From NCBI RefSeq assembly GCF_000196255.1, contig NC_006371.1, positions 1,682,054 to 1,746,053 on the forward strand: a stretch of 64,000 nt of DNA, given 5' to 3'. The stretch comes from Photobacterium profundum SS9. Lineage in GTDB: Bacteria > Pseudomonadota > Gammaproteobacteria > Enterobacterales > Vibrionaceae. The stretch's first letter is position 1, and every line of letters starts with the position of its first letter. The notes under the pieces were generated by a model. That model was not told the DNA's origin. It saw only the letters and a program-made list of their open reading frames with translations, and made no database searches. A program made the translations under genes and the position numbers. Positions 19,214 to 28,135 of this stretch are shown one piece after another.

Positions 19214-20425
19214 TTAATACAAAGTTTCTAACTCGTTTAGATCCTTAACATTTACACGCTTGGCTTCCTGCCCAGCGTCGAATCGAATAACAACCGGTAT
19301 TTCAGAGACATTAAACTGCTTAGCAATTTTCTGATTTTTGAAGATATCGATTGTGACAACGTTTTTACCAGCTTGACCTTTATTTTGTGCTTCTAGCTGA
19401 TTGATAACATCGATACTGTCTTGGTTTTGTGGCGCCCAGAATGCAACCAATGCGGTGCCATCAAAATCGACAACCGATTTACGCCAGTTATCTTCTTCTT
19501 CGATATAACGGTCGGCAGCAACAGCAGCTACTGCACCATCACCCGCAGCAGTAACGACCTGTCGCAAGAATTTTTCAGTCACATCACCGACAGCATAAAT
19601 ACCGGGAATATTGGTTTCTTGCTTATCATTGGTCACAATGTAACCATGAGAATTCAAGTCAATCAGCCCTTTAATGAAATCTGTTTTAGGCACTGTGCCG
19701 ACAAACATGAATACACCATCAGATTCGATATGGCTGATCTCACCAGTTTTAATGTTCTTCACATTGACGCCATTCACTAGCTCGTCGCCAGTGATTTCGT
19801 CTAATACTGAATTCCATACAAAATTGATTTTATCGTTAGCAAAAGCTTGTTCTTGAGCGGTGCGATCTGCTGCTAAAATACCGTGATCACGACGTACAAT
19901 CATGGTGATTTTATTGACAAACTTGGTGAGGAAAAGGGATTCTTCAACAGCGGTATTACCCGAGCCAACAACCACAATATCCAGTTCTTCGAAGAAGTCA
20001 GCATCACAGGTTGCGCAATACGATACACCTTTACCACGGAATTCATTTTCACCCGGTACACCAAGAATCAATGGCGAAGCACCAGTGCCAATAATGATGC
20101 TTTTTGCCTGAAATACTTCACCCTTAGTGGTGGTTAATGTTTTTAAGTAGCCATCGTCAGCAACGTCAATCTTATTCACTATACCTTTAGTGAATTCAAC
20201 GCCGAACTTGTCACAATGAGCACGGAACGCATCCATTAACTCAGGGCCTGTAGCAGACAGAATGCCCGGATAGTTTTCCATCTCATCAGTTGTTGCTGCT
20301 TGACCACCCGCTTTACGTTTTTCTTCAATAATAAGCGTTTTCATTTTGCCACGAGCAGCATAAACACCGGCTGACATTCCGCCAGCACCACCGCCAATAA
20401 TAATTACATCATAAAGCTCAGACAT
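19214..20425 (-). CDS. trxB: Thioredoxin reductase with a C-terminal thioredoxin-like domain
   Basis: Residues 1 to about 310 are a standard low-molecular-weight thioredoxin reductase: FAD site GGGAGGMSAGVYAARG, redox centre CATCD, NADPH site GSGNTAVEE and the C-terminal FAD motif GIYAVGDVTEK. Unlike the usual 315-320 residues, it runs to 403. The extra part (from about WRKSVVDFDGTALVAFWAPQ) looks like a thioredoxin fold in which the CxxC is replaced by PQNQ, with IPVVIRFDAG at the cis-proline position. It is the first gene of the grd operon, next to trxA, and presumably passes NADPH electrons to it. Confidence 0.92.
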   Translation of the reverse strand: MSELYDVIIIGGGAGGMSAGVYAARGKMKTLIIEEKRKAGGQAATTDEMENYPGILSATGPELMDAFRAHCDKFGVEFTKGIVNKIDVADDGYLKTLTTTKGEVFQAKSIIIGTGASPLILGVPGENEFRGKGVSYCATCDADFFEELDIVVVGSGNTAVEESLFLTKFVNKITMIVRRDHGILAADRTAQEQAFANDKINFVWNSVLDEITGDELVNGVNVKNIKTGEISHIESDGVFMFVGTVPKTDFIKGLIDLNSHGYIVTNDKQETNIPGIYAVGDVTEKFLRQVVTAAGDGAVAAVAADRYIEEEDNWRKSVVDFDGTALVAFWAPQNQDSIDVINQLEAQNKGQAGKNVVTIDIFKNQKIAKQFNVSEIPVVIRFDAGQEAKRVNVKDLNELETLY

Positions 20426-20465
20426 ATCTTCACCGGTTTTAATTTAAAGCCTAATTTAATAGAAG

Positions 20466-20485
20466 CATTAAGTTTTTGCTTAATG
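20466..20485. promoter_or_regulatory. Palindrome in the grd operon leader
   Basis: CATTAAG-TTTTTG-CTTAATG, with 7-bp arms, lies 40 bp upstream of the trxB start. It could be an operator or an RNA hairpin. Confidence 0.35.
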
Positions 20486-20580
20486 ACTTCACCGAATTCG
20501 ATCATCAAAAAATAAGTATTGGTAGTAGCATTCGACATGATATTAAGCTAACCATTAAATACAACCCGAAATTAAAACTG

Positions 20581-20596
20581 GTGAATAATATTTCAC
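20581..20596. promoter_or_regulatory. GTGAA-N6-TTCAC palindrome upstream of the grd operon
   Basis: A 16-bp inverted repeat with the size and spacing of a dimeric regulator site. The protein that would bind it is not identified. Confidence 0.35.
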
Positions 20597-21406
20597 ACAA
20601 TATTCAAAACGAAGAATAATATTCAACACACATAAGGAAACGTTACTAACACCTAACGATGACCTTTTAGCTTTAATATTAATTTCGTGTCGATTTTATT
20701 GACTACACACCAACCTCTTACCAAGAATTGTGATTATAAATAGTAATCACTGTTTTTTTGTGACCAAAATCCGACTACAGAATAAAACCCTATAAAAAGA
20801 CAAAAAATATGACATTCAGCGCATAACGATATACATACCTTCACACTATATGTTTCATAACCCCTTAACTTATAGTTACTTGTGTATTATTTTTGTTAAA
20901 AGGTTTATGCATAAATGCGATAGAATATAATTCTAAAATTAGAAATGACTTTGTTTGTTTTTTAAGCTTGCTAATTTTTAATGTCTAACCTTAAAAGATC
21001 ATGCCTTTGGATTAGATTTACTAATGCCAAAAATTAAAAAATATACCCTACTAGAAAAAGACAGAATTAGAACTGTAAGAAACACAAAATAAAACATTAA
21101 AACATCATCGTAATACGCAATATTTACCCGGTTTGATATGCATATTTGTACTGTTAGTATCACCATGAGAACCTTACCCACAGCTACATTAATAAATACT
21201 AACATTTGCAAACATCTGTTTGGATGTAAAAACACAGCTTAAGGCTTAATTAAAGCAATTATAAAAAACAATATATTTTATTGACAAATAAATCATTTTT
21301 ACGGATGTACCTTTTTATTAAACAAAACGATGAAGCTCACACTTTACATTTATTCCTTAATGCTAATCTCCACCGTGAAAACAACGATAAATTTCGGAGT
21401 GAAGCA

Positions 21407-22819
21407 ATGGAAACGCTGCAATATACCAATGGTTGGCTTAACCTCAATGAAGAACGTATTAATGAAATCAATTACTTTTGTGAAGACTATAAGCATTTCC
21501 TCAATAAAGGGAAAACGGAACGTCAATGCGTCGCTCTCTGTGTTAAACAAGCCGAAGAAAAGGGATTTCGTCCCATCTCTGAATTCAAACAATTAAACCC
21601 TGGCGATAAAGTCTACTTCGTAAACCGTAAAAAGAACGTTGCATTAGTTGTTGTAGGTAAACAACCAATCAGTGACGGTATTCGTTATGTGGTTTCTCAT
21701 ATCGATTCACCTCGTTTAGATTTAAAACCTAGCCCGTTATATGAAAAGAGTGAACTCGCATTAATGCGCACCCATTATTATGGTGGGATCAAAAAATACC
21801 AATGGGCATCACGTCCTCTTGCATTGCATGGCATTGTTGCAACAAAATCGGGACGAAATGTCGATATCGTCATCGGTGAAGATCCGCAAGATCCTGTCTT
21901 TACCATTCCAGATTTATTGCCTCACCTCGATAAAAAAGTACAGCGCGAGCGTACAGCAACAGAAGTCCTAAAAGGTGAAGAACTGCAGATTATTGTTGGT
22001 TCTATACCAATGGAAGTGAATGACGACAAAATTAAAGACAAAGTGAAGCATCATATTTTAACCAAGTTATTTGAAAAATATGAAATTTCCGAGCCAGATT
22101 TTATCTCTGCTGAACTCATGCTTGTACCCGCAGGAGAAGCCCGCGATGTCGGTATCGATGGGGGCTTATTAGGCGCGTACGGCCAAGATGATCGTATTTG
22201 TGCTTTTACATCATTAGAAGCGATTTTCGATATTGCAGTACCAGAACAAACTGCAGTCTGCTTCTTAGTGGATAAAGAAGAAATTGGCTCATCAGGTTCT
22301 ACAGGGCTTGAGTCTCGCTATCTTGAATACTTTACTGGCGAGCTACTTATCCGCCAACTTGGTAATCAATATAACGATCAAATGATGCGTCGTTGTTTAT
22401 GGCAATCTTATGCTCTTTCTTCAGATGTAAATGCTGGCTTAAATCCATTATTTGAATCGGTTCATGATGTACAAAATGCCTCGAAGCTAGGCTATGGCTT
22501 GGTTTTAACCAAATACACGGGTCACGGTGGGAAAGCAGGATCAAACGATGCTGATGCCGAATATGTCGCTGTATTACGCCGCATGTTTGATGATAAAGAA
22601 ATCAAGTGGCAATCAGGCTTGTTAGGCAAAGTCGATGAAGGTGGTGGCGGTACCGTGGCTAAATACCTCGCGCATTATGGCATTAATACCATCGATGCCG
22701 GCGCTGCACTGATTTCAATGCACTCACCGTTTGAACTTTCCTCTAAGTTTGACATTCATGAGCTCTACAAAGCCTATAAAGTTTTCTTTATTGATTCAAT
22801 AAAGCCAACTGAATATTAA
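21407..22819 (+). CDS. M18-family aminopeptidase
   Basis: This is a cytosolic zinc aminopeptidase of the aspartyl-aminopeptidase (M18) family. Conserved parts are VVSHIDSPRLDLKP (metal-binding His and Asp), VDKEEIGSSGSTG (catalytic Glu), SSDVNAGLNP and TGHGGKAGSNDADAEY, with a C-terminal SMHSPFEL. I use the ATG at 21407 (METLQYTNGWLN) behind GGAG, giving 470 residues; the frame extends upstream to 21281 but without family homology. It may feed the cell with amino acids, but nothing ties it directly to the grd operon. Confidence 0.9.
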   Translation: METLQYTNGWLNLNEERINEINYFCEDYKHFLNKGKTERQCVALCVKQAEEKGFRPISEFKQLNPGDKVYFVNRKKNVALVVVGKQPISDGIRYVVSHIDSPRLDLKPSPLYEKSELALMRTHYYGGIKKYQWASRPLALHGIVATKSGRNVDIVIGEDPQDPVFTIPDLLPHLDKKVQRERTATEVLKGEELQIIVGSIPMEVNDDKIKDKVKHHILTKLFEKYEISEPDFISAELMLVPAGEARDVGIDGGLLGAYGQDDRICAFTSLEAIFDIAVPEQTAVCFLVDKEEIGSSGSTGLESRYLEYFTGELLIRQLGNQYNDQMMRRCLWQSYALSSDVNAGLNPLFESVHDVQNASKLGYGLVLTKYTGHGGKAGSNDADAEYVAVLRRMFDDKEIKWQSGLLGKVDEGGGGTVAKYLAHYGINTIDAGAALISMHSPFELSSKFDIHELYKAYKVFFIDSIKPTEY

Positions 22820-22872
22820 AAATGACATAGTTTGTTAAGCCAAGGTGCCTACTAATCTATTAATAAACAGTG

Positions 22873-22932
22873 AATTGATAAAAGAAGAATTGATAAACGG
22901 TAAATTGATAAGCAAGTAATTGATAAGAGAAA
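22873..22932. repeat. Four copies of a 15-bp repeat with core AATTGATAA
   Basis: AATTGATAA begins at 22873, 22888, 22903 and 22918, exactly 15 bp apart, with variable 6-bp spacers. It lies just downstream of the M18 gene and is non-coding. Confidence 0.75.
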
Positions 22933-22990
22933 CAAAGTCACGCTCAAAAAGTAAACAAGACATAATTAGAAACAAGAAGCTAAAAAGAGA

Positions 22991-23034
22991 GCCTCATTGC
23001 ATTATAAAAAATGCATTGAGGCTTTTCTTTTAAA
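22991..23034. terminator. Bidirectional terminator between M18 and DsrE-like genes
   Basis: GCCTCATTGCATT pairs with AATGCATTGAGGC (one mismatch), flanked by A-rich and T-rich runs, between convergent genes. Confidence 0.75.
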
Positions 23035-23044
23035 ATCTAGCCTC

Positions 23045-23401
23045 TTAAAAGCTAACCACTTTATCGGCTTTCAATGTCCATAAAGACAAATCATCTAACG
23101 TGCCAATTTCGGCCCCTTCGAGCAAAGGCAAATCAGTCATACCACGTGCATCGGTACAGGTTTTACACAATTTCACTTGCGCGCCTTGTGCCAATAAAAT
23201 ATCCAGCATTTGTTGAATATTGTAGCCTTCACTTGGCTTCTGTCTCACTAACGCGCAACTTACAGAATCTGACATAAGAAATATCTGTAATTGCGTTGCT
23301 TCATGCTCTTGCTCGTTTAAATTGATTGCTAACCGTAATGCATTAAAAGAACGTTCTGAACCGTACGGTGCTTCATTCAGAATAAAGAGAATATTTTGCA
23401 T
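23045..23401 (-). CDS. DsrE/DsrF-like sulfur-relay family protein
   Basis: This 118-residue single-domain protein opens with ILFILNEAPYGSERSFNALRL, typical of the DsrE/YchN fold. It has a cysteine-bearing segment VKLCKTCTDARG at about residues 77-88, where family members keep their active Cys. Homologues act in sulfur transfer or have unknown roles. It is divergent from the ModE-like gene and may share its promoter region. Confidence 0.75.
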   Translation of the reverse strand: MQNILFILNEAPYGSERSFNALRLAINLNEQEHEATQLQIFLMSDSVSCALVRQKPSEGYNIQQMLDILLAQGAQVKLCKTCTDARGMTDLPLLEGAEIGTLDDLSLWTLKADKVVSF

Positions 23402-23536
23402 TGTTGTTACTCGCTAAAAGGTCGCTTAGGCATAAAACAATCATTGCTTTATACATTGTGCGGTATACTTTACGACAAGTTGAACCTTAGCGTTCTGATT
23501 TAGCTCTAGTTTTTAATCAAAGGTACACACTTAGCA

Positions 23537-24328
23537 ATGATGGATTTTGACGCGCTTCTTACCCTTTCTACAAACGGTAAAACCTTTGCTAATCCCCGAC
23601 GTGTGGCTTTGCTCAAGGCTGTGCACGCGACAGGTTCAATTAGCCAAGGCGCGAAACAAGCAGGAATCAGTTATAAAGCCGCTTTCGATGCGATTAAAGA
23701 CATGAATAGTCGATCGCAAGAGCCACTGGTCACCAGTGAGAAAGGGGGAAAAGGCGGTGGTGGCGCTTCCTTAACGCATTTTGGCGAACGCTTAGTACAA
23801 ATGTATGAACTGCTCGATAAGATTCAAAATATGGGCTTAAAAGCACTCAACGATGAAAATGCCCCACTCCATAGTTTGCTGGGTATTATGTCAAAATTCT
23901 CTTTGCAAACGAGTGCCAGAAATCAACTATTTGGTACAATCTGCGATATTCAACGCTATGAATTACATGACTTAGTCATTATTCAACTCGCTGGTAACCA
24001 TCGAATTTCTGCCACGATTACACATGGCAGCACAGTGAGGCTACAGTTAGCTATTGGGAAAGATGTGGTTGCGCTGATCAAGGGGCCATCCATCACTGTT
24101 TTTAACGAACCAGCGTCAAAACTTGATTACGATAATCAGTTGAAAGGCACTATAAAAGCGATTAATCGGGATAAGACATCGGCAGAAATTACAGTTGGTT
24201 TAAGTGAATATGATGAAGTATGTGCATTAGTCGATAATGATAACCTCACTAAGACAAACACCAACATCAATACGCCGATCTATGCATGCTTCCATTCAAC
24301 TCAAGTGATTATTGCCACCATGTGTTAA
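23537..24328 (+). CDS. modE: ModE-like molybdate-responsive regulator
   Basis: The 263-residue chain has an N-terminal winged helix of the ModE type (NPRRVALLKAVHATGSISQGAKQ, then GISYKAAFDAIKDMN and KGGKGGGGASLTHFG). Two TOBE/molybdate-binding segments follow at about residues 125-190 and 200-262. ModE with molybdate represses modABC and activates molybdoenzyme genes. No mod genes are in the window. Its stop codon lies inside the terminator hairpin at 24325-24346. Confidence 0.85.
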   Translation: MMDFDALLTLSTNGKTFANPRRVALLKAVHATGSISQGAKQAGISYKAAFDAIKDMNSRSQEPLVTSEKGGKGGGGASLTHFGERLVQMYELLDKIQNMGLKALNDENAPLHSLLGIMSKFSLQTSARNQLFGTICDIQRYELHDLVIIQLAGNHRISATITHGSTVRLQLAIGKDVVALIKGPSITVFNEPASKLDYDNQLKGTIKAINRDKTSAEITVGLSEYDEVCALVDNDNLTKTNTNINTPIYACFHSTQVIIATMC

Positions 24329-24346
24329 TGCTCAGTGGAGCATTAA
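24325..24346 (+). terminator. Hairpin at the end of the modE-like gene
   Basis: TTAATGCTC-AGTG-GAGCATTAA is a perfect 9-bp stem that includes the stop codon. An ATACCA-family half repeat follows it. Confidence 0.6.
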
Positions 24347-24362
24347 CTTATCCAGGTTGGTA

Positions 24363-24626
24363 TCAGCTAGGGAACTCTAAAACACACATTTGCAACGGTG
24401 GGCTGTAGTTTTTGCCTTCCAATAGGCAGTCGGTAAAATGCTTGTAGTCTTCATATTGCAAAATACCTAACAGCACCACAGAAATAAGCATACCGACCAT
24501 AGAAATGCGCATTAACCATTTCTTTTTTGTCTTCAACGAGAATAAAAATGCGATGACAGACACAGGAGCAAGCGATAATAGAAAAAACCATGTATTCATC
24601 GACAAAGCGATCATGACAAACTGCAT
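24363..24626 (-). CDS. Small inner-membrane protein, unknown
   Basis: Short frame of 87 residues from the ATG at 24626 (MQFVMIALSMNTW), with two hydrophobic segments around a lysine-rich turn (SLKTKKKW) and a hydrophilic C-terminus containing two cysteines. The frame is also open to a TTG at 24635. I recognise no family. The membrane pattern makes it more plausible than a chance ORF, but it is weakly supported. Confidence 0.4.
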   Translation of the reverse strand: MQFVMIALSMNTWFFLLSLAPVSVIAFLFSLKTKKKWLMRISMVGMLISVVLLGILQYEDYKHFTDCLLEGKNYSPPLQMCVLEFPS

Positions 24627-24896
24627 TCCATTCAAGAACTGTTAAGGGTGGTGATGGTAAGCCTTTTCCATCCATGAATTCAAAGGTATTCGTGTTTTTT
24701 TGCAAAGCTTTACAAAACATTGACAAGATGAATCTACATTCATCGCCAGCTTGTAGCGTAATATACCCAAGTCACCTCATTATGATATAAAACCGATTTA
24801 ATAACCCGTTACAACCCTTTCAGATGCCCTTATTTCCCCTTAAAGAATCAACGCGTGTGATCCATAACTCCATTTATTCAGTTCAAGCATATTTGT

Positions 24897-24912
24897 TCTG
24901 ATCTGAATCACA
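24897..24912. promoter_or_regulatory. Candidate CRP site of the rbs operon
   Basis: TCTGA-TCTGAA-TCACA matches the CRP consensus TGTGA-N6-TCACA with one mismatch, about 170 bp before rbsD. Confidence 0.55.
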
Positions 24913-24964
24913 TTTTGTAACAAACAAAAGTGCAAAACATCCAATTTAATTCTACATTCCACCC

Positions 24965-24992
24965 ATCGAAACGTTTGCGTAATCGTTTCGAT
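24965..24992. promoter_or_regulatory. Candidate RbsR operator
   Basis: The 28-bp region has ATCGAAACG and CGTTTCGAT as outer inverted arms. Its left part is CGAAACGTTTGCG, a LacI-type half-site pair centred on CG and close to the RbsR-type CGAAACGTTTCG. It lies between the CRP-like site and rbsD. Confidence 0.65.
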
Positions 24993-25080
24993 GAATGAAA
25001 AACACGATTAAATAGGATTGACCGCCAAGGCTGGCAACATACTTTAAGCATCACCATTACGAATAATTAAGGCGCAACCC

Positions 25081-25500
25081 ATGAAAAAAAATGCACTCAT
25101 CAACGCTGAATTGTCTTACGTTGTTGCCACTCTCGGCCATACTGATGAGATCACGATTTGTGATGCAGGCTTACCGATTCCTGATGAAACACAGCGTATC
25201 GATCTGGCTTTAATACCTGGCGTGCCAACTTTCATCGATACCGTTAAGGCGGTATTGGGCGAAATGCAAATCGAAGGCGTTGTTATGGCCGAAGAATTTG
25301 CTCAAGTCAGCCCAGACCTACATCAAGCCTTGATTGCACTGATTCGTAATGAAGAATTGTTATGCGGTAAAAAGATTACCTTGTCTTACGTGAGTCACGA
25401 AGCGTTTAAAGTGCATACGCAAGACAGTAAAGCTGTCATTCGCACAGGTGAATGTACGCCTTATGCGAACGTAATTTTCCAATCAGGTGTTGTCTTTTAA
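25081..25500 (+). CDS. rbsD: D-ribose pyranase RbsD
   Basis: RbsD interconverts pyranose and furanose forms of ribose before phosphorylation. The 139-residue chain has the family features LGHTDEITICDAGLPIP near the N-terminus and a C-terminal VIRTGECTPYANVIFQSGVVF-type ending (about residues 119-139). It is the first gene of the ribose operon, 35 bp before rbsA, as in enterobacteria. Confidence 0.95.
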   Translation: MKKNALINAELSYVVATLGHTDEITICDAGLPIPDETQRIDLALIPGVPTFIDTVKAVLGEMQIEGVVMAEEFAQVSPDLHQALIALIRNEELLCGKKITLSYVSHEAFKVHTQDSKAVIRTGECTPYANVIFQSGVVF

Positions 25501-25535
25501 CACACCTATTCTCGGAATAATCGCAAGGAACTGAC

Positions 25536-27050
25536 ATGAACCAGCCAATTTTAGAACTTAAAGGCATTGAAAAAGCATTCCCTGGTGTAAAAGCGCTAGA
25601 TAATGCTTGTTTGAATGTTTACCCAGGCAAGGTAATGGCTTTAATGGGTGAAAATGGTGCCGGTAAGTCGACGCTTATGAAGTCCTTAACTGGAATCTAT
25701 GCGATGGATGCAGGTGAAATTCGCTACCAAGGGAAAGCCGTTAACTTCGATGGCCCTCGCCACTCTCAAGAAGCTGGCATCAGTATTATTCACCAAGAAC
25801 TGAACCTGATCCCTGAATTAACCATTGCTGAGAATATCTTTCTTGGTCGTGAAAAAACCAATGCATTTGGTGGCATTAAATGGGCAGAAATGTTCCGTGA
25901 AGCCGATGATCTACTTAAGCGCTTAAACGTAAAACACCACTCCCGCCAATTATTGGGAGAGTTAAGCCTTGGTGAGCAGCAAATGGTTGAGATTGCGAAA
26001 GCCTTATCTTTCAAATCTCAAGTCATCATTATGGATGAGCCAACCGATGCACTGACAGATACTGAAACTGAGTCGTTGTTTAAAGTGATTAATGAGTTGC
26101 GTGCTGAAGGTTGCGGTATTGTGTATATCTCGCACCGCCTAAAAGAAATCTTCGAAATCTGCGACGACATTACCGTATTACGAGACGGAAAATTCATTGG
26201 TGAACGTGCTGTAGCCGATACCGATGAAGACGGCTTGATCGAAATGATGGTAGGCCGTCGCTTAGATGAGCAATACCCTCGTATTGATGTGCGCCACGGT
26301 GAAACCTGCCTTGAAGTAACAAACCTGACTGGTGCAGGTGTCAATAATGTCAGCTTCAAACTGGATCGCGGTGAGATCTTAGGTGTATCAGGCTTAATGG
26401 GTGCGGGTCGTAGCGAATTAATGAAAGTGATTTACGGTGCCCTAAAGCGTGAATCAGGCGATATCAAACTTAACGGCAAAACCATTAACCCAGTAACCCC
26501 ACAAGATGGCTTAGCGAACGGGATTGCGTATATATCGGAAGACCGCAAAGGTGATGGGCTGGTACTTGGGTTATCAGTGAAAGAGAACATGTCGCTATGT
26601 TCACTAGAACAGCTTTCTAAAGGTGTTCAGCTAAAACATTACGAAGAAGTGACCGCGGTGGAAGATTTCATCCGCTTATTCAACATCAAAACCCCAACGC
26701 GTGATCAAATCATTGGCAACCTCTCTGGCGGTAACCAACAGAAAGTCGCTATCGCCAAAGGGTTAATGACCCGTCCCAAAGTCCTGATTTTGGATGAGCC
26801 AACCCGTGGTGTCGATGTAGGGGCAAAGAAAGAGATTTATCAACTCATCAACCAATTTAAAGCGGAAGGCATGAGCATCATCTTAGTTTCTTCTGAAATG
26901 CCAGAAGTACTGGGAATGAGTGACCGCATCATAGTGATGCACGAAGGCCGTATTAGCGGTGAATTTATGGCAGCCGATGCCAATCAAGAAAAATTACTGG
27001 CCTGTGCGGTAGGTAAAACCACCGAGCAGAACAACGAGGTAGCAGCATGA
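25536..27050 (+). CDS. rbsA: Ribose ABC transporter ATP-binding protein RbsA
   Basis: This is the fused double ATPase of the sugar (CUT2) ABC importers, 504 residues. The first half has Walker [10 protein letters not shown], signature [15 protein letters not shown] and Walker [12 protein letters not shown]. The second half has a degenerate Walker A (GLMGAGRSE), signature [15 protein letters not shown] and [20 protein letters not shown]. It works at the inner face of the membrane with RbsC. Its stop overlaps the rbsC start by 4 bp. Confidence 0.96.
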   Translation: MNQPILELKGIEKAFPGVKALDNACLNVYPGKVMALMGENGAGKSTLMKSLTGIYAMDAGEIRYQGKAVNFDGPRHSQEAGISIIHQELNLIPELTIAENIFLGREKTNAFGGIKWAEMFREADDLLKRLNVKHHSRQLLGELSLGEQQMVEIAKALSFKSQVIIMDEPTDALTDTETESLFKVINELRAEGCGIVYISHRLKEIFEICDDITVLRDGKFIGERAVADTDEDGLIEMMVGRRLDEQYPRIDVRHGETCLEVTNLTGAGVNNVSFKLDRGEILGVSGLMGAGRSELMKVIYGALKRESGDIKLNGKTINPVTPQDGLANGIAYISEDRKGDGLVLGLSVKENMSLCSLEQLSKGVQLKHYEEVTAVEDFIRLFNIKTPTRDQIIGNLSGGNQQKVAIAKGLMTRPKVLILDEPTRGVDVGAKKEIYQLINQFKAEGMSIILVSSEMPEVLGMSDRIIVMHEGRISGEFMAADANQEKLLACAVGKTTEQNNEVAA

Positions 27051-28036
27051 GCAGCAACGCGATGACCAAAACAGACGATTCAAAAAACAAAACAGGTAAG
27101 CTGTTCACTAAAGAATGGTTAATTGAACAAAAATCACTGATCGCATTGATCTTACTGATTGTTGTCGTGTCTTTCCTTAACCCCAACTTCTTTACTGTCG
27201 ACAACATTTTAAACATTCTTCGCCAAACCTCGATAAACGCAATTATTGCAGTCGGTATGACACTGGTTATTTTAACTGCGGGTATCGACCTAAGTGTGGG
27301 ATCTGTTTTGGCGCTGTGTGGTGCATTTGCCGCCACCATGATTGGTCTTGAAATTCCAGCCATTATTGCCGTACCAACAGCCCTTCTAGCGGGTGCTGCT
27401 TTAGGTGCAATCAGCGGTATTATTATTGCCAAAGGTAAAGTGCAAGCATTTATTGCCACCTTGGTAACCATGACATTGCTGCGTGGTGTCACCATGGTTT
27501 ACACCGATGGTCGCCCTATTTCTACTGGCTTTACAGAGGTAGCAGATGGCTTTGCATGGTTCGGTACAGGTTACGCAATGGGTATTCCTGTTCCTATCTG
27601 GCTAATGGTTATTGTATTCGCTTCTATCTGGTATTTATTGAATCACACTCGCTTCGGTCGTTACATCTACGCACTGGGCGGTAATGAATCAGCAACTCGC
27701 TTATCAGGCATTAACGTAGATCGCGTCAAGATTGGCGTCTACGCTATCTGTGGCCTGTTAGCCGCCCTTGCTGGCATCATTGTAACCTCTCGTCTTTCAT
27801 CTGCTCAGCCAACCGCTGGTATGGGATACGAACTGGATGCGATTGCTGCTGTCGTATTGGGTGGTACCAGCCTTGCTGGTGGTAAAGGTCGCATTATGGG
27901 CACACTGGTTGGTGCGCTTATTATCGGCTTCTTAAACAATGCACTAAACCTGTTAGACGTGTCTTCATACTACCAAATGATTGCAAAAGCAGTGGTAATC
28001 TTGCTTGCGGTACTGGTAGATAATAAAAATAAGTAA
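27047..28036 (+). CDS. rbsC: Ribose ABC transporter permease RbsC
   Basis: This 329-residue membrane protein has about eight to ten hydrophobic segments. It carries the CUT2 permease signatures [17 protein letters not shown] and [16 protein letters not shown], the latter being the loop that contacts the ATPase. It is coupled to rbsA by an ATGA overlap. The N-terminal 30 residues are hydrophilic, as in the E. coli protein. Confidence 0.96.
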   Translation: MSSNAMTKTDDSKNKTGKLFTKEWLIEQKSLIALILLIVVVSFLNPNFFTVDNILNILRQTSINAIIAVGMTLVILTAGIDLSVGSVLALCGAFAATMIGLEIPAIIAVPTALLAGAALGAISGIIIAKGKVQAFIATLVTMTLLRGVTMVYTDGRPISTGFTEVADGFAWFGTGYAMGIPVPIWLMVIVFASIWYLLNHTRFGRYIYALGGNESATRLSGINVDRVKIGVYAICGLLAALAGIIVTSRLSSAQPTAGMGYELDAIAAVVLGGTSLAGGKGRIMGTLVGALIIGFLNNALNLLDVSSYYQMIAKAVVILLAVLVDNKNK

Positions 28037-28062
28037 CTCGAAAACATAAACCTCTGAGTATT

Positions 28063-28100
28063 GGCACAATAAACACCCCTAACCCTTTGTTTATTGTGCC
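28063..28100 (+). promoter_or_regulatory. Intercistronic hairpin between rbsC and rbsB
   Basis: GGCACAATAAACA pairs perfectly with TGTTTATTGTGCC (13-bp stem, 12-nt loop). No T run follows, so it may stabilise or partly separate the rbsB message, raising binding-protein expression, rather than fully terminate. Confidence 0.65.
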
Positions 28101-28135
28101 TAACAAACTGACCCGAAATATATAAGGAATATAGA

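Larger units (their letters stand above)
20426..21406. other. Long divergent intergenic region with palindromes
   Basis: About 980 bp separates trxB (minus) from the M18 peptidase (plus). I see no convincing gene; short ORFs here lack ribosome sites and family features. Two inverted repeats stand out: CATTAAG/CTTAATG at 20466-20485, 40 bp upstream of the trxB start, and GTGAA/TTCAC at 20581-20596. I looked for a glycine riboswitch upstream of trxB and saw none. The promoter and regulator sites of the whole glycine reductase operon should be here. Confidence 0.45.
24636..25080. other. Intergenic region upstream of the ribose operon
   Basis: No gene is supported. It holds a half-element of the ATACCCAAG repeat family (24761-24784), then the candidate CRP and RbsR sites that control rbsD. 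Confidence 0.5.

Noticed and set aside
19421..20137. Plus-strand ORFs opposite trxB
   Set aside because: Shadow frames of the thioredoxin reductase; composition is an antisense reflection of a well-supported gene.
20426..20700. Glycine riboswitch upstream of the glycine reductase operon
   Set aside because: I searched by eye on the minus strand for the conserved glycine-aptamer core and did not find it.
20999..21235. 78-residue minus-strand ORF in the trxB/M18 spacer
   Set aside because: Hydrophobic from AT-rich sequence alone, with no ribosome site and no family resemblance.
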